DNA of 64,000 nucleotides, from positions 558,001 through 622,000 of the forward strand of contig JAXGZQ010000002.1 in NCBI GenBank assembly GCA_040776905.1. Reading direction: 5' to 3'. Shown one piece after another: positions 26,643 through 34,475 of this stretch (its first letter is position 1; each line of letters begins with the position of its first letter). The stretch comes from SLHU01 sp009929975 (GTDB taxonomy: Bacteria; Bacillota; Clostridia; Saccharofermentanales; UBA5734). The position numbers and the translations under genes were made by a program. The notes beneath the pieces were generated by a model, which saw only the letters and a list, made by a program, of their open reading frames with translations, was not told the DNA's origin and did not search any database.

Positions 26643-27968
26643 TCATGTCACGGTAAAATAGCGCGATCGCTCAAACGCAGCCTGATCAGCGGCCTGACGC
26701 CAAGCCTCACATTCATCTTTCTTAAAACGGATATACCGGGCCAGCAGCGTCTCTCCGAAAACGGAAGCGGCCAGACGGCTGTGCTGCGCCAGCGTAATGG
26801 CTTCGCATAGGGTCTCCGGCAGGGCGGTCAGAGAACGTGTGATATCGGCATCGGCCGTAAAAAGATCTTCATCAACCGCTGGCGGCAATTTCATCTGCTG
26901 TTCAATGCCTGCCAAACCGGCTGCGATAATCAGGGCAAACGCCAGATAAGGATTGACGGAAGGATCCGGCGAGCGCAGTTCCATTCGCGTCCGCTCACCC
27001 GTCGCGGCCGGAATGCGGACCAGCTGAGAGCGGTTCTGATGAGACCATGAGACGTATCGCGGGGCCTCAAACCGCCCGAGCCGCTCATATGAGTTGCTGA
27101 GTGGATTGAGAAACAGCGTCATCTCGGGTGCATGCGCAAGAACACCGGCAATGAAGTGTTCGGCGGCGGCGGAATGACCTTCAGCGGCCGGTGTAAAGAT
27201 ATTACGGCCGTTTTGTGCCAGCGACAGGTTGATATGAAGGCCGCTGCCGGCGGCGCGTGGCAGGGGTCGGGGCATGAACGAGGCGAACAAGCCGTTTCGT
27301 GCCGCGATCGCCTTGACCACCGATTTGAAGGTCAACAGATGATCCGCGCTGGTCAGTGCGTCACGATATTTGAAATCAATTTCATTTTGCCCGGGACCGC
27401 GTTCATGATGAGAACTCTCCGGACTCAACCCCATTTCTTCCAGGCAGAGACAGATCTCACGGCGGATATTTTCACCCTGGTCAAGCGGTGAGATATCGAA
27501 GTAGCCACCCTGGTCAAGCGGATTGACCGAGGGCTCTCCATTATCATCCGTCTTGAACAGATAGAACTCGCACTCAGCCCCGATCTTGCACACATATCCC
27601 ATGGCTTCACACCGGTCAGCGACGTGTTTCAAGAGCGATCGGCTGTCCGCTTCATAAAGGGATCCGTCAGGATTCCGGATATCGCAGTAAAAACGGACAA
27701 CCCGGCCGGGACCGGGTCTCCACGGCAGAATGCTGAGTGTTGACGGATCAGGAAACAACAGCAGATCTGACTGGGCGACAGAACGAAACCCTCTGATCGC
27801 AGACGCGTCAAAGGAAACGCCGTGTTCAAATGCCTCAGGCAGCGCATCCGCCATGATCGAAATGTTTTTCTGTGTCCCGAACAGATCACAGAACCCAAGA
27901 CGGATAAATTTGACATCATTTTCCTTGATAAACTGACAAACCTCATGTGCTGTCGTTTTCACCTTCAT
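26643..27968 (-). CDS. glnA: Glutamine synthetase, type I-alpha
   Basis: ATP-dependent amidation of glutamate. The beta-grasp N-terminus (KFIRLGFCDLFGTQKN), the metal/Glu sites GAECEFYLF (about 130) and SSHHERGPGQNEIDFKY (about 185), GSGLHINLSL (about 240), and the late MELRSPDPSVNPYLAFALIIAAGLAG block are present. At 441 aa it fits GSI-alpha and lacks room for the GSI-beta insertion and adenylylation loop, so activity is probably set by feedback or protein partners. ATG 27968 is only 2 nt from the AGGAGG core, so GTG 27962 (8 nt) may be the real start. A frame open to 28184 lies in the upstream gltB3-like gene. It is followed by the ANTAR gene and preceded by glutamate synthase genes. Confidence 0.95.
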   Translation of the reverse strand: MKVKTTAHEVCQFIKENDVKFIRLGFCDLFGTQKNISIMADALPEAFEHGVSFDASAIRGFRSVAQSDLLLFPDPSTLSILPWRPGPGRVVRFYCDIRNPDGSLYEADSRSLLKHVADRCEAMGYVCKIGAECEFYLFKTDDNGEPSVNPLDQGGYFDISPLDQGENIRREICLCLEEMGLSPESSHHERGPGQNEIDFKYRDALTSADHLLTFKSVVKAIAARNGLFASFMPRPLPRAAGSGLHINLSLAQNGRNIFTPAAEGHSAAAEHFIAGVLAHAPEMTLFLNPLSNSYERLGRFEAPRYVSWSHQNRSQLVRIPAATGERTRMELRSPDPSVNPYLAFALIIAAGLAGIEQQMKLPPAVDEDLFTADADITRSLTALPETLCEAITLAQHSRLAASVFGETLLARYIRFKKDECEAWRQAADQAAFERSRYFTVT

Positions 27969-28038
27969 TACCTCCTTGACCGGGATCACAGCGGGAGAAT
28001 TTGCGTCCCTGCCCGCCTGCCGCCCGGCTGTATCCAGT

Positions 28039-28755
28039 CTAGTTTGCCGTATAGAGCTGATGATACGGATTGGCGGCATTGGGACTGAGCCGCCAGAAGT
28101 GATCAGCCGCCAGCGTATCCGCATCAACTCCGAAGTGGCTGGCGAAATCCGACAGCCAGGGCCGGATATCCTGTTTTTGTTCATCGGTCGCGACAGCCGC
28201 CGTAACCTGTGCCGGAAGATCGATCAGTTCATGGCGGGTCCGGATATAAATCGAACCGCCGTGCATACCGGTTCCCGTGAAATGTCCGACCGGCAGTTCA
28301 TCCATTCCGATGCCCAGTACAATGATCAGGCCACCCGCCAGGTATTCACCCAGAAAACTGCCGACCTTCCCGCCCACCACAATCACCGGTTTTTTTGACT
28401 CATACTGCTTCATATGAATTCCGGTCCGATAGCCCGCGTTGCCTTTGACCAGAATACGACCGCCGCGCATCGCATAACCCAGGCCGTCTCCGGCATGTCC
28501 GTGGATCACGATGCGGCCGTCATTCATGGTATCGCCTGTGGCGTCCTGCGCGTTGCCGCGAACAACGATGCTCGCTCCATCCAGATACGCTCCGAGCGCG
28601 TTTCCGGGTGTGCCGTGAATCGTCAGAGCGGCGTCTTTAAGGCCGCATCCAATATAGCGCTGACCGCAGCAGCGGTCGATCTCGATGATTTTTCCCGCGG
28701 CCCGGACCTGTTCATTCAGTTGCCGGAATGCCAGCTTTTCTGCGTCGATTCTCAT
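28039..28755 (-). CDS. Glutamate synthase GXGXG domain protein (GltB domain 3 homologue)
   Basis: A right-handed beta-helix protein of 238 aa with repeated GxxxG...GN/GG turns (HGTPGNALGAYLDGASIVVRG, GHAGDGLGYAMRGGRILVKG, GGKVGSFLGEYLAGGLIIVLG). It matches the C-terminal domain of the glutamate synthase alpha chain as a separate protein, the archaeal-type split arrangement also seen in Clostridia. It should sit beside the FMN protein and help shape the ammonia tunnel. ATG 28755 overlaps the oxidoreductase stop (ATGA), with GGGAGG 9 nt upstream. A tail of about 60 residues after the helix is unassigned. Confidence 0.9.
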   Translation of the reverse strand: MRIDAEKLAFRQLNEQVRAAGKIIEIDRCCGQRYIGCGLKDAALTIHGTPGNALGAYLDGASIVVRGNAQDATGDTMNDGRIVIHGHAGDGLGYAMRGGRILVKGNAGYRTGIHMKQYESKKPVIVVGGKVGSFLGEYLAGGLIIVLGIGMDELPVGHFTGTGMHGGSIYIRTRHELIDLPAQVTAAVATDEQKQDIRPWLSDFASHFGVDADTLAADHFWRLSPNAANPYHQLYTAN

Positions 28756-29981
28756 GAGCCGATACCTCCCAGTTTCTGCTGCCGCTGTTCCTGTTTGAAC
28801 GCCATCAGACCGGGATTCTCACAGATCAGCGAAAAATCAATTTCGTCCAGCGGCGTCCGTTCCCGGATCAGGCTGGTATAGATGCCGGCTTTCTCAATCT
28901 GACCGATCAGAATAAAGCCGTTGAGTGTCTGGTCATTATAAAACAGCCGCTTGTAACGGCCGTCCTGGTCTTCCCGGTAGACCATCCCGTCATAGCAGCC
29001 GGCTGTCAGGACATGCAGACCGAAAAAACCGATCGCGTTCATCGGGATCGCCTGATTGAACGACCGCACGCCGCCCGCCATGTTGATTCCGGCGCATTCG
29101 CCCTGCATATAGGCATTCGGCAGCAGCGGCATCGGCCGCGTGATCCCGCTGGACACATCCAGCGTCTGGGTACAGTCTCCCGCCGCATAAACATGCCGGG
29201 CGGAGGTTTCAGCCCGTTCATTGACCGTGATGCCCCGGCCGATCTCAGCGATCCCGCTGAGCAGGGCGGTGTTGCAGCGAACGCCAACCGCCATGACCAG
29301 AAGATCAAATCCGATCCGTTCGCCATTTTCCAGAATCGCGTGATTCTGTTCAAACGAGCGGACACTCGTGCCGAGGTGAAATTCCAGTCCGTTTTTCTCC
29401 AGATGGGTCTGCATCAAGCGGGCGCCTTCCTGATCCAGGATGCTGGACAAAATGGCAGGGGCCAGATCGACGACCGTCACACTGCGGACCCGCTGGCGGA
29501 TGCCCTCAGCGCATTTGAGGCCGATCAACCCCGCTCCGATGATCAGAACACGTCGATCCGGACTCAGGGCCTGCTCCAGCCGCCGCGCGTCATCCAGACT
29601 CATGAAAGTGAATCGATCCGCGACGGTTTCGAGACCCTCAACCCGCGGAATGAACGGTACCGATCCCGTCGCGACACACAGCCGGTCATACACCAGCCGC
29701 TGCCCGTCATCAAGATCAATCTGTTGAGCGTTCGGGTCAATCCGGACCGCCAGACGACCGTACAGAACACGGCTTCGTGTCGACTGATAAAAATCAGCCG
29801 CCCGATACCGCATTGTCGCTTCCGTTTTTTTACCCGCTAACAGATAAGAGATCAGCGGACGGGAGTAAACAGGGTGTGATTCACCTGAAATCAGGGTAAT
29901 CTCCCCCTCCTGGTCAATCTGGCGAATCCCTTCCACAACGCCGGTGGCCGCAATTGAATTTCCAATAATGACATAACGCAC
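28752..29981 (-). CDS. NAD(P)/FAD-dependent oxidoreductase of the split glutamate synthase
   Basis: Flavoprotein of the rubredoxin reductase / NirB N-terminal type, 409 aa. The FAD-binding start is RYVIIGNSIAATGVVEGI. A second dinucleotide fold is VLIIGAGLIGLKCAEGI (about 150-166), and the FAD-closing block is HVYAAGDCTQTLD (about 270). It is not a GltD-type beta subunit, which would carry N-terminal Fe-S clusters; here the ferredoxin next door probably fills that role by passing electrons from NAD(P)H to the FMN subunit. GTG 29981 (GAGG 8 nt upstream) is the best start because the frame up to 30116 lies in the ferredoxin gene. Electron flow is inferred from context. Confidence 0.87.
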   Translation of the reverse strand: MRYVIIGNSIAATGVVEGIRQIDQEGEITLISGESHPVYSRPLISYLLAGKKTEATMRYRAADFYQSTRSRVLYGRLAVRIDPNAQQIDLDDGQRLVYDRLCVATGSVPFIPRVEGLETVADRFTFMSLDDARRLEQALSPDRRVLIIGAGLIGLKCAEGIRQRVRSVTVVDLAPAILSSILDQEGARLMQTHLEKNGLEFHLGTSVRSFEQNHAILENGERIGFDLLVMAVGVRCNTALLSGIAEIGRGITVNERAETSARHVYAAGDCTQTLDVSSGITRPMPLLPNAYMQGECAGINMAGGVRSFNQAIPMNAIGFFGLHVLTAGCYDGMVYREDQDGRYKRLFYNDQTLNGFILIGQIEKAGIYTSLIRERTPLDEIDFSLICENPGLMAFKQEQRQQKLGGIGS

Positions 29982-29985
29982 AGAC

Positions 29986-30417
29986 TCACCCTCTCTCTTC
30001 AAAGACAATCGCGCCGTTCGGACAGCCCCTGACACAGGCTGGCGTACCGGCCTCCGTCTGCACGCACAACTCGCATTTCTGTACGGCGCCGTCCGTCGAT
30101 GGCGACACCGCGCCATAAGGACAGGTCAGAATGCACGTATAGCAGCCAATGCACAGGTCACGGTCAATCGCGATCAATCCGTCTTTGATCGTCAGCGCAC
30201 CCGTGATACAGCTTTTGACACAGACGGGATCCTCGCAATGACGGCAGGAAACCGCGAAACTGATGCCGCCTTTCTCTTCAAGTCTGAGATTCGGCCGGAT
30301 GGTGATGCCTTTGAGCGCCCGGGCCATATCCGTCTGACAGGTGCCGGCCAGCGCGCAGTAATATTCACACAGATGGCAGGCAAGACACCATTGTTCATTC
30401 ACATAGACTCGTTTCAC
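29986..30417 (-). CDS. Four-cluster ferredoxin-type electron transfer protein (HycB/CooF-like)
   Basis: 143 residues with four cysteine groups: CLACHLCEYYC (about 11-21), CRHCEDPVCVKSC (about 58-70), CIGCYTCILTC (about 89-99) and CELCVQTEAGTPACVRGC (about 114-131). This is the pattern of proteins that carry four [4Fe-4S] clusters and act as electron wires. It sits between the FMN subunit and the FAD oxidoreductase of the split glutamate synthase, with 4 nt to the latter, so it likely connects them. Start GTG 30417 with AGAGGTGG just upstream. Confidence 0.9.
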   Translation of the reverse strand: MKRVYVNEQWCLACHLCEYYCALAGTCQTDMARALKGITIRPNLRLEEKGGISFAVSCRHCEDPVCVKSCITGALTIKDGLIAIDRDLCIGCYTCILTCPYGAVSPSTDGAVQKCELCVQTEAGTPACVRGCPNGAIVFEERG

Positions 30418-30455
30418 ATTCCACCTCTGTTCCGTCCGGATTCTCTGACCCGGCG

Positions 30456-31961
30456 TTACTCACCCGCATGACGGATGCCGAGAATTGCCAGTTCCTTCGC
30501 CGTCAGATCGACGCCCCGCAGCATCAGTCGATTTCCCTTCAGGCTTTCGATTGAGTTGATTCCCATGCCACCCATCATTTCCTTGATTTCGTGCTGCCAG
30601 GCGGTCATCAGATTGACCAGCCGCTGATAGCCGATTTCAGGGTTGAGCCGCTTGACCAGTTCGGGAACCTGCGTCGCGATGCCCCAGTTGCATTTTCCGG
30701 CATGACAGCTCCGGCACAGATGACAGCCGAGCGCCAGCAGCGCCGCTGTCGCGATATACACACAGTCCGCGCCAAGTGCCAATGCCTTCACGACATCCGC
30801 GCTCGATCGGATACTGCCACCGACCACCAGCGAGACCCGGTCGCGGATCCCCTCATCGCGCAGCCGCTGGTCGACACTGGCAAGCGCCAGCTCGATCGGA
30901 ATACCGACATGGTCCCGGATCCGGGTTGGCGCGGCTCCGGTTCCGCCGCGGAAGCCGTCAATCGCGATGATATCCGCCCCGCTGCGCGCGATTCCGCTGG
31001 CAATCGCCGACACCTGATGCACTGCCGCGATCTTGACAATCACCGGTTTTGTGTAATGGGTGGCTTCCTTGAGCGAATCAACGAGCTGGCGCAGATCTTC
31101 AATGGAATAAATATCATGGTGCGGAGCCGGTGAAATGGCATCACTGCCAACGGGAATCATCCGGGTTCGTGACACATCATCCACGATCTTCCGACCCGGC
31201 AGATGGCCGCCGATACCGGGTTTCGCACCTTGTCCCATTTTGATCTCTATCGCCGCGCCGCTGTTCAGATAGTCCGGGTGAACACCAAAACGTCCCGATG
31301 CCACCTGAACGATTGTCTGCGGACCATAGCGGTAAAAATCCTCATGCAGACCCCCTTCTCCCGTGTTATAGAGAATTCCCAGTGCTTCGGCAGCCCGGGC
31401 CAGGCTCTCATGGGCGTTATAGCTGATCGAACCATAACTCATCGCACTGAACATGATGGGCATGGTCAGATCGATCTGAGGCGGCAGATTATTCACGATC
31501 CTGCCCGTGTCATCCCGCTGGATCGACTCCGGTTTCGCACCGAGAAAAACGCGAGTCTCCATCGGTTCACGCAATGGATCGATCGAAGGATTCGTCACCT
31601 GCGACGCGTTGAGCAGGATCCGGTCAAAGTAGACCGGATACGGTTCCGGATTTCCCATGCTGGAGAGGAGCACTCCGCCACTGTCAGCCTGCCGGTAGAT
31701 CTCATTCATGGTTTTGCGGCTCCAGTTGGCGTTATCTTTATATTGATTGCTTGAACGGACAATCTTCAGGGCATGGGTCGGACACAGGCTCACACAGCGC
31801 TGGCAGTTGACACACTTGGTCTCATCACTCGTCATTTTACCTGTTTCCGGCAAAAATGAATGAACCTCATTCGCACACTGCCGTTCACAGACGCGGCAGC
31901 TGATACAGCGCTCATCAAGACGGACCACTTCATATTCAGGATCATAATAGTTAACAGCCAC
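30456..31961 (-). CDS. Glutamate synthase FMN domain protein with N-terminal ferredoxin domain (GltB domain 2)
   Basis: 501 aa. The N-terminal 2x[4Fe-4S] module has CISCRVCERQC (about 19-29) and CVNCQRCVSLC (about 50-60). The TIM-barrel glutamate synthase domain follows: MFSAMSYGSISYNAHESLARAAEALGI (about 168-194), GQGAKPGIGGHLPG (about 243), the flavin/substrate region DGFRGGTGAAP (about 327), and the cysteine-rich CHLCRSCHAGKC (about 400), which should hold the [3Fe-4S] cluster. It reduces 2-iminoglutarate to glutamate. GTG 31961 has GGAGG 8 nt upstream and overlaps the end of the amidotransferase gene by 11 nt. Confidence 0.93.
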   Translation of the reverse strand: MAVNYYDPEYEVVRLDERCISCRVCERQCANEVHSFLPETGKMTSDETKCVNCQRCVSLCPTHALKIVRSSNQYKDNANWSRKTMNEIYRQADSGGVLLSSMGNPEPYPVYFDRILLNASQVTNPSIDPLREPMETRVFLGAKPESIQRDDTGRIVNNLPPQIDLTMPIMFSAMSYGSISYNAHESLARAAEALGILYNTGEGGLHEDFYRYGPQTIVQVASGRFGVHPDYLNSGAAIEIKMGQGAKPGIGGHLPGRKIVDDVSRTRMIPVGSDAISPAPHHDIYSIEDLRQLVDSLKEATHYTKPVIVKIAAVHQVSAIASGIARSGADIIAIDGFRGGTGAAPTRIRDHVGIPIELALASVDQRLRDEGIRDRVSLVVGGSIRSSADVVKALALGADCVYIATAALLALGCHLCRSCHAGKCNWGIATQVPELVKRLNPEIGYQRLVNLMTAWQHEIKEMMGGMGINSIESLKGNRLMLRGVDLTAKELAILGIRHAGE

Positions 31962-33048
31962 TCGTATTTCCTCCGTTCAGACGGACAATCACCGCTTCAC
32001 CGCCCCGGGGCGACCAAACATGATCCAGTGACGGTTCAATCATCCGCATCGCGGACTCCTCACTGGCAAAATAAACTTTATCACCCTTCTCACCCACAAC
32101 CATGCTGCGCAGTTTCAGACGATCGTTCAAAGCCATCAGTCCGCCTTCGAAGCCGGCAAGAATGGAAAATGGTCCGGTCAGCAGCTGTGACGCGAAAACA
32201 TTGCGTAAATAGATAAAGCTTGCCTGCTGATCGTCCGGCAGCCGGTCAATCGTCTGCCAGAAAGGCGCCGCTATGACCGAAGCGATTTCCGTCAGCGTCA
32301 ACTGCTTGCGGCGATGCAGATAATCAATAATGTAGGTAATGACCTCGGTATCGGTCAGAAGCGTACACGTATAGCCATGCATCTCAATCGCCCGCCGGTT
32401 CGCGTCATACGATGAGATCTCTCCGTTATGAACCACGGAATAATCCAGCAGAGCGAAGGGGTGAGCCCCGCCCCACCAGCCCGGTGTATTCGTCGGATAA
32501 CGTCCGTGTGCGGTGAAGCAGTAGCCTTCATAATCCTCAAGCCGATAAAAGCGGCCGACATCCTCGGGAAACCCGACGGCCTTGAATACGCCCATGTTTT
32601 TGCCGCTGGAGAAAACATAGGCCCCCTCGATTTCCCGATTGACCCGGAAAACGCATTTCACAACATATTCCCGTTCATCAAGCTGGCTATCCGCCAGACG
32701 GGTCGGCAAAGGTGCTACAAAGTAGCGCCAGATCAACGGTTCATCTGTGATCGCTTTCATTTTCCGGGTTGGAATCTTGGATAAATTGATGATATCAAAA
32801 TGGCGTTCCAAAAATGCTTCGCATTCTTTTCTGGCCAGAGCCTGATCATAAAAGACATGCAGCGCGTAGTAATCCTTATAATCCGGATAAATGCCGTAAG
32901 CGGCAAAGCCTCCGCCCAGACCGTTGCTGCGGTCATGCATGACCTCCATGGACCGGATGATCGCGTCACCGCTCATCCGGCGGCCGGACCGGTCAAACAC
33001 ACCGGATATGGCACAGCCTGATGGAATTCTGATTTGACCTTCACGCAT
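31951..33048 (-). CDS. Glutamate synthase glutaminase subunit (class II amidotransferase, GltB domain 1)
   Basis: 365 aa Ntn-hydrolase that releases ammonia from glutamine for glutamate synthase. The nucleophile is Cys12 (IPSGCAISGVFDRSG), implying removal of an 11-residue propeptide. FTAHGRYPTNTPGWWGGAHPF (about 185-205) and VVHNGEISSYDANRRAIEMHGY (about 210-231) are the glutamine-binding blocks of the family. ATG 33048 has AGGAGG 7 nt upstream; the frame open to 33069 is not needed. It is the first gene of the long nitrogen operon, behind a strong promoter and a structured leader of about 113 nt. Confidence 0.92.
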   Translation of the reverse strand: MREGQIRIPSGCAISGVFDRSGRRMSGDAIIRSMEVMHDRSNGLGGGFAAYGIYPDYKDYYALHVFYDQALARKECEAFLERHFDIINLSKIPTRKMKAITDEPLIWRYFVAPLPTRLADSQLDEREYVVKCVFRVNREIEGAYVFSSGKNMGVFKAVGFPEDVGRFYRLEDYEGYCFTAHGRYPTNTPGWWGGAHPFALLDYSVVHNGEISSYDANRRAIEMHGYTCTLLTDTEVITYIIDYLHRRKQLTLTEIASVIAAPFWQTIDRLPDDQQASFIYLRNVFASQLLTGPFSILAGFEGGLMALNDRLKLRSMVVGEKGDKVYFASEESAMRMIEPSLDHVWSPRGGEAVIVRLNGGNTSGC

Positions 33049-33142
33049 GCTCGTTCCTCCTGAAATCATAAAAGGCCTTCACCGTCACACGGACCGCCCG
33101 CCGGCCGCCGGTCAGCGGGCCTGGAAACAATCGATGTTCTGA

Positions 33143-33158
33143 TGAACGCCTTTGTTCA
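33143..33158 (-). promoter_or_regulatory. ANTAR-type hexaloop hairpin in the glutamate synthase operon leader
   Basis: On the minus strand TGAAC (33158-33154) and GTTCA (33147-33143) close a six-base loop AAAGGC with A at 1 and G at 4, the known ANTAR loop signature. It begins about 3 nt after the predicted transcription start. Loop plus 3' arm can instead pair with GTGAAGGCCTTT (minus 33082-33071), forming a long stem around a GC-rich hairpin and ending in TTTT. A second, seven-base loop (AAC-ATCGATT-GTT, minus 33138-33126) lies just downstream. The terminator reading is weaker than at asnA. Confidence 0.6.
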
Positions 33159-33167
33159 ACGTCTAAA

Positions 33168-33196
33168 GGTATACCCGATATCACGGTCCTTGTCAA
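33168..33196 (-). promoter_or_regulatory. Promoter of the glutamate synthase / glnA / purF / car operon
   Basis: Minus strand TTGACA (33196-33191), 17-bp spacer, TATACC (33173-33168). Predicted start near 33161, giving a leader of about 113 nt before the first ATG. Confidence 0.8.
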
Positions 33197-33319
33197 TGCT
33201 TTGTTGAAATATTAGTGCATTATCATTGCAAATTATATTGTTTAACTGGATATATATTGTTATTTAAGAGTTTAATTGCAAGACTTAAATTATTTCTTTC
33301 ATATTTTTGCAAAAAAGTC

Positions 33320-33348
33320 TTGACATCGATTGTCATCTGGTTTTTAAT
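33320..33348 (+). promoter_or_regulatory. Promoter of the asnA-glnN-amt operon
   Basis: TTGACA (33320-33325), 17-bp spacer, TTTAAT (33343-33348). The spacer and -35 contain TGAC-ATCGATT-GTCA, whose 11-base core ACATCGATTGT also occurs in the divergent leader (minus 33137-33127). Upstream, CAAGACTT and AAGTCTTG form an inverted repeat about 28 bp apart. If transcription starts further upstream, the ATCGATT element would be RNA rather than DNA signal. Confidence 0.7.
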
Positions 33349-33359
33349 AGGTCCATGAA

Positions 33360-33405
33360 CAGCAAAGGCGCTGGGGATCATGGATCCGCCGGCGTCTTTG
33401 TTTTT
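33360..33405 (+). terminator. ANTAR-type hexaloop hairpin overlapping a leader terminator before asnA
   Basis: CAGC (33360-33363) and GCTG (33370-33373) close the hexaloop AAAGGC. The same loop and arm (33364-33374) form the 5' side of a strong terminator: AAAGGCGCTGG pairs with CCGGCGTCTTT (33389-33399), with an inner GGATC/GATCC stem, then GTTTTTG. The two folds exclude each other. In addition, TCCATGA (33352-33358) is complementary to TCATGGA (33378-33384), giving a further antiterminator pairing. The terminator ends a few bases before the asnA ribosome site, so it must be overridden for expression. Confidence 0.75.
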
Positions 33406-33424
33406 GTTGGAAAGGATGATGTTT

Positions 33425-34432
33425 ATGAGTCGACACCACATTCCGGAAGGTTATCAGTCCGTCCTGCCAGTCTATGAGACACAAACCGCGATTGGTATGA
33501 CAAAACGGGTTTTTGAGGATCAGCTGTCCCGGGCACTGAATCTGAGACGGGTATCCGCTCCTTTATTTGTTGATCCCAACACAGGTCTGAATGATAATCT
33601 GAACGGGATCGAGCGCCCCGTGGAATTTGAGATCAGGGAGACCGGAACCCACGCTCAGATTGTCCACTCCCTGGCAAAATGGAAACGCATGGCTCTGCAT
33701 CTGTATGGATTTCCCGTCGGTGAAGGCCTCTACACCGATATGAACGCGATCCGGCGTGATGAGGCCATGGATGCGCTTCACTCCATTTATGTTGATCAGT
33801 GGGACTGGGAGAAGATCATCGATCGGTCTGAACGCAGCGTGTCGACATTGAAAGCGATCGTTCGGCAGATTGTCGACGCGATTTGCGAGACACAGAAAAA
33901 TCTTTCGTCAATGTACCCGGCACTGACCGCCCCTCTCTCACGCAACGTCTCGTTTGTCACGACGCAGGAGTTGGAAGATATTTATCCTGACCTCACCCCG
34001 CGAGAGCGTGAAGATGCCTGGCTCAAGGAACACAAGACCGCTTTCATCATGAAAATCGGTGGGCTTCTCAATTCCGGCATTCGGCATGACGGACGCGCCC
34101 CTGATTATGATGACTGGGAATTGAACGGAGATATCCTGTTTTGGAACGACGTTCTGGGCTGCGCTTTTGAAGTGTCATCGATGGGCATCCGTGTCGACGC
34201 GGCCTCTCTGGACCGCCAGCTGACAGAATCTGGATGTGATGACCGGCGTGGCTTGCCATTTCATGCGGCTCTCCTGGCTGATCAGCTGCCGTTGACCATC
34301 GGAGGCGGTATCGGTCAGTCCCGGTTGTGCATGCTTCTTCTGCGCAAGGCTCATATCGGCGAGGTTCAGGTCTCACTGTGGGATCAGGCCACGCGAACGG
34401 CCTGTGAACAAGCCGGTGTTTCATTGCTGTAA
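33425..34432 (+). CDS. asnA: Aspartate-ammonia ligase (asparagine synthetase A)
   Basis: Ammonia-dependent asparagine synthesis from aspartate and ATP, a class II tRNA-synthetase-like fold. YETQTAIGMTKRVFEDQLSRALNLRRVSAPLF (about 16-47), DQWDWEKII (about 136) and the C-terminal GGGIGQSRLCMLLLRKAHIGEVQ (about 296-318) are diagnostic. Length 335 aa is normal. ATG 33425 has AAGGA 8 nt upstream; ATGs at 33416 and 33419 are too near the ribosome site. First gene of the plus-strand ammonium-assimilation operon, behind a leader terminator. Confidence 0.96.
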   Translation: MSRHHIPEGYQSVLPVYETQTAIGMTKRVFEDQLSRALNLRRVSAPLFVDPNTGLNDNLNGIERPVEFEIRETGTHAQIVHSLAKWKRMALHLYGFPVGEGLYTDMNAIRRDEAMDALHSIYVDQWDWEKIIDRSERSVSTLKAIVRQIVDAICETQKNLSSMYPALTAPLSRNVSFVTTQELEDIYPDLTPREREDAWLKEHKTAFIMKIGGLLNSGIRHDGRAPDYDDWELNGDILFWNDVLGCAFEVSSMGIRVDAASLDRQLTESGCDDRRGLPFHAALLADQLPLTIGGGIGQSRLCMLLLRKAHIGEVQVSLWDQATRTACEQAGVSLL

Positions 34433-34475
34433 GAGATGAACTGATTTTGAACTTGATGAACGAGGAGTGATCAAA

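Noticed and set aside
33100..33120. GC-rich GGCCGGCGGGC cluster as a stand-alone terminator of the glutamate synthase leader
   Set aside because: The stem is stable but has no T-run right after it; only the longer pairing that ends at TTTT near 33070 looks like a terminator.
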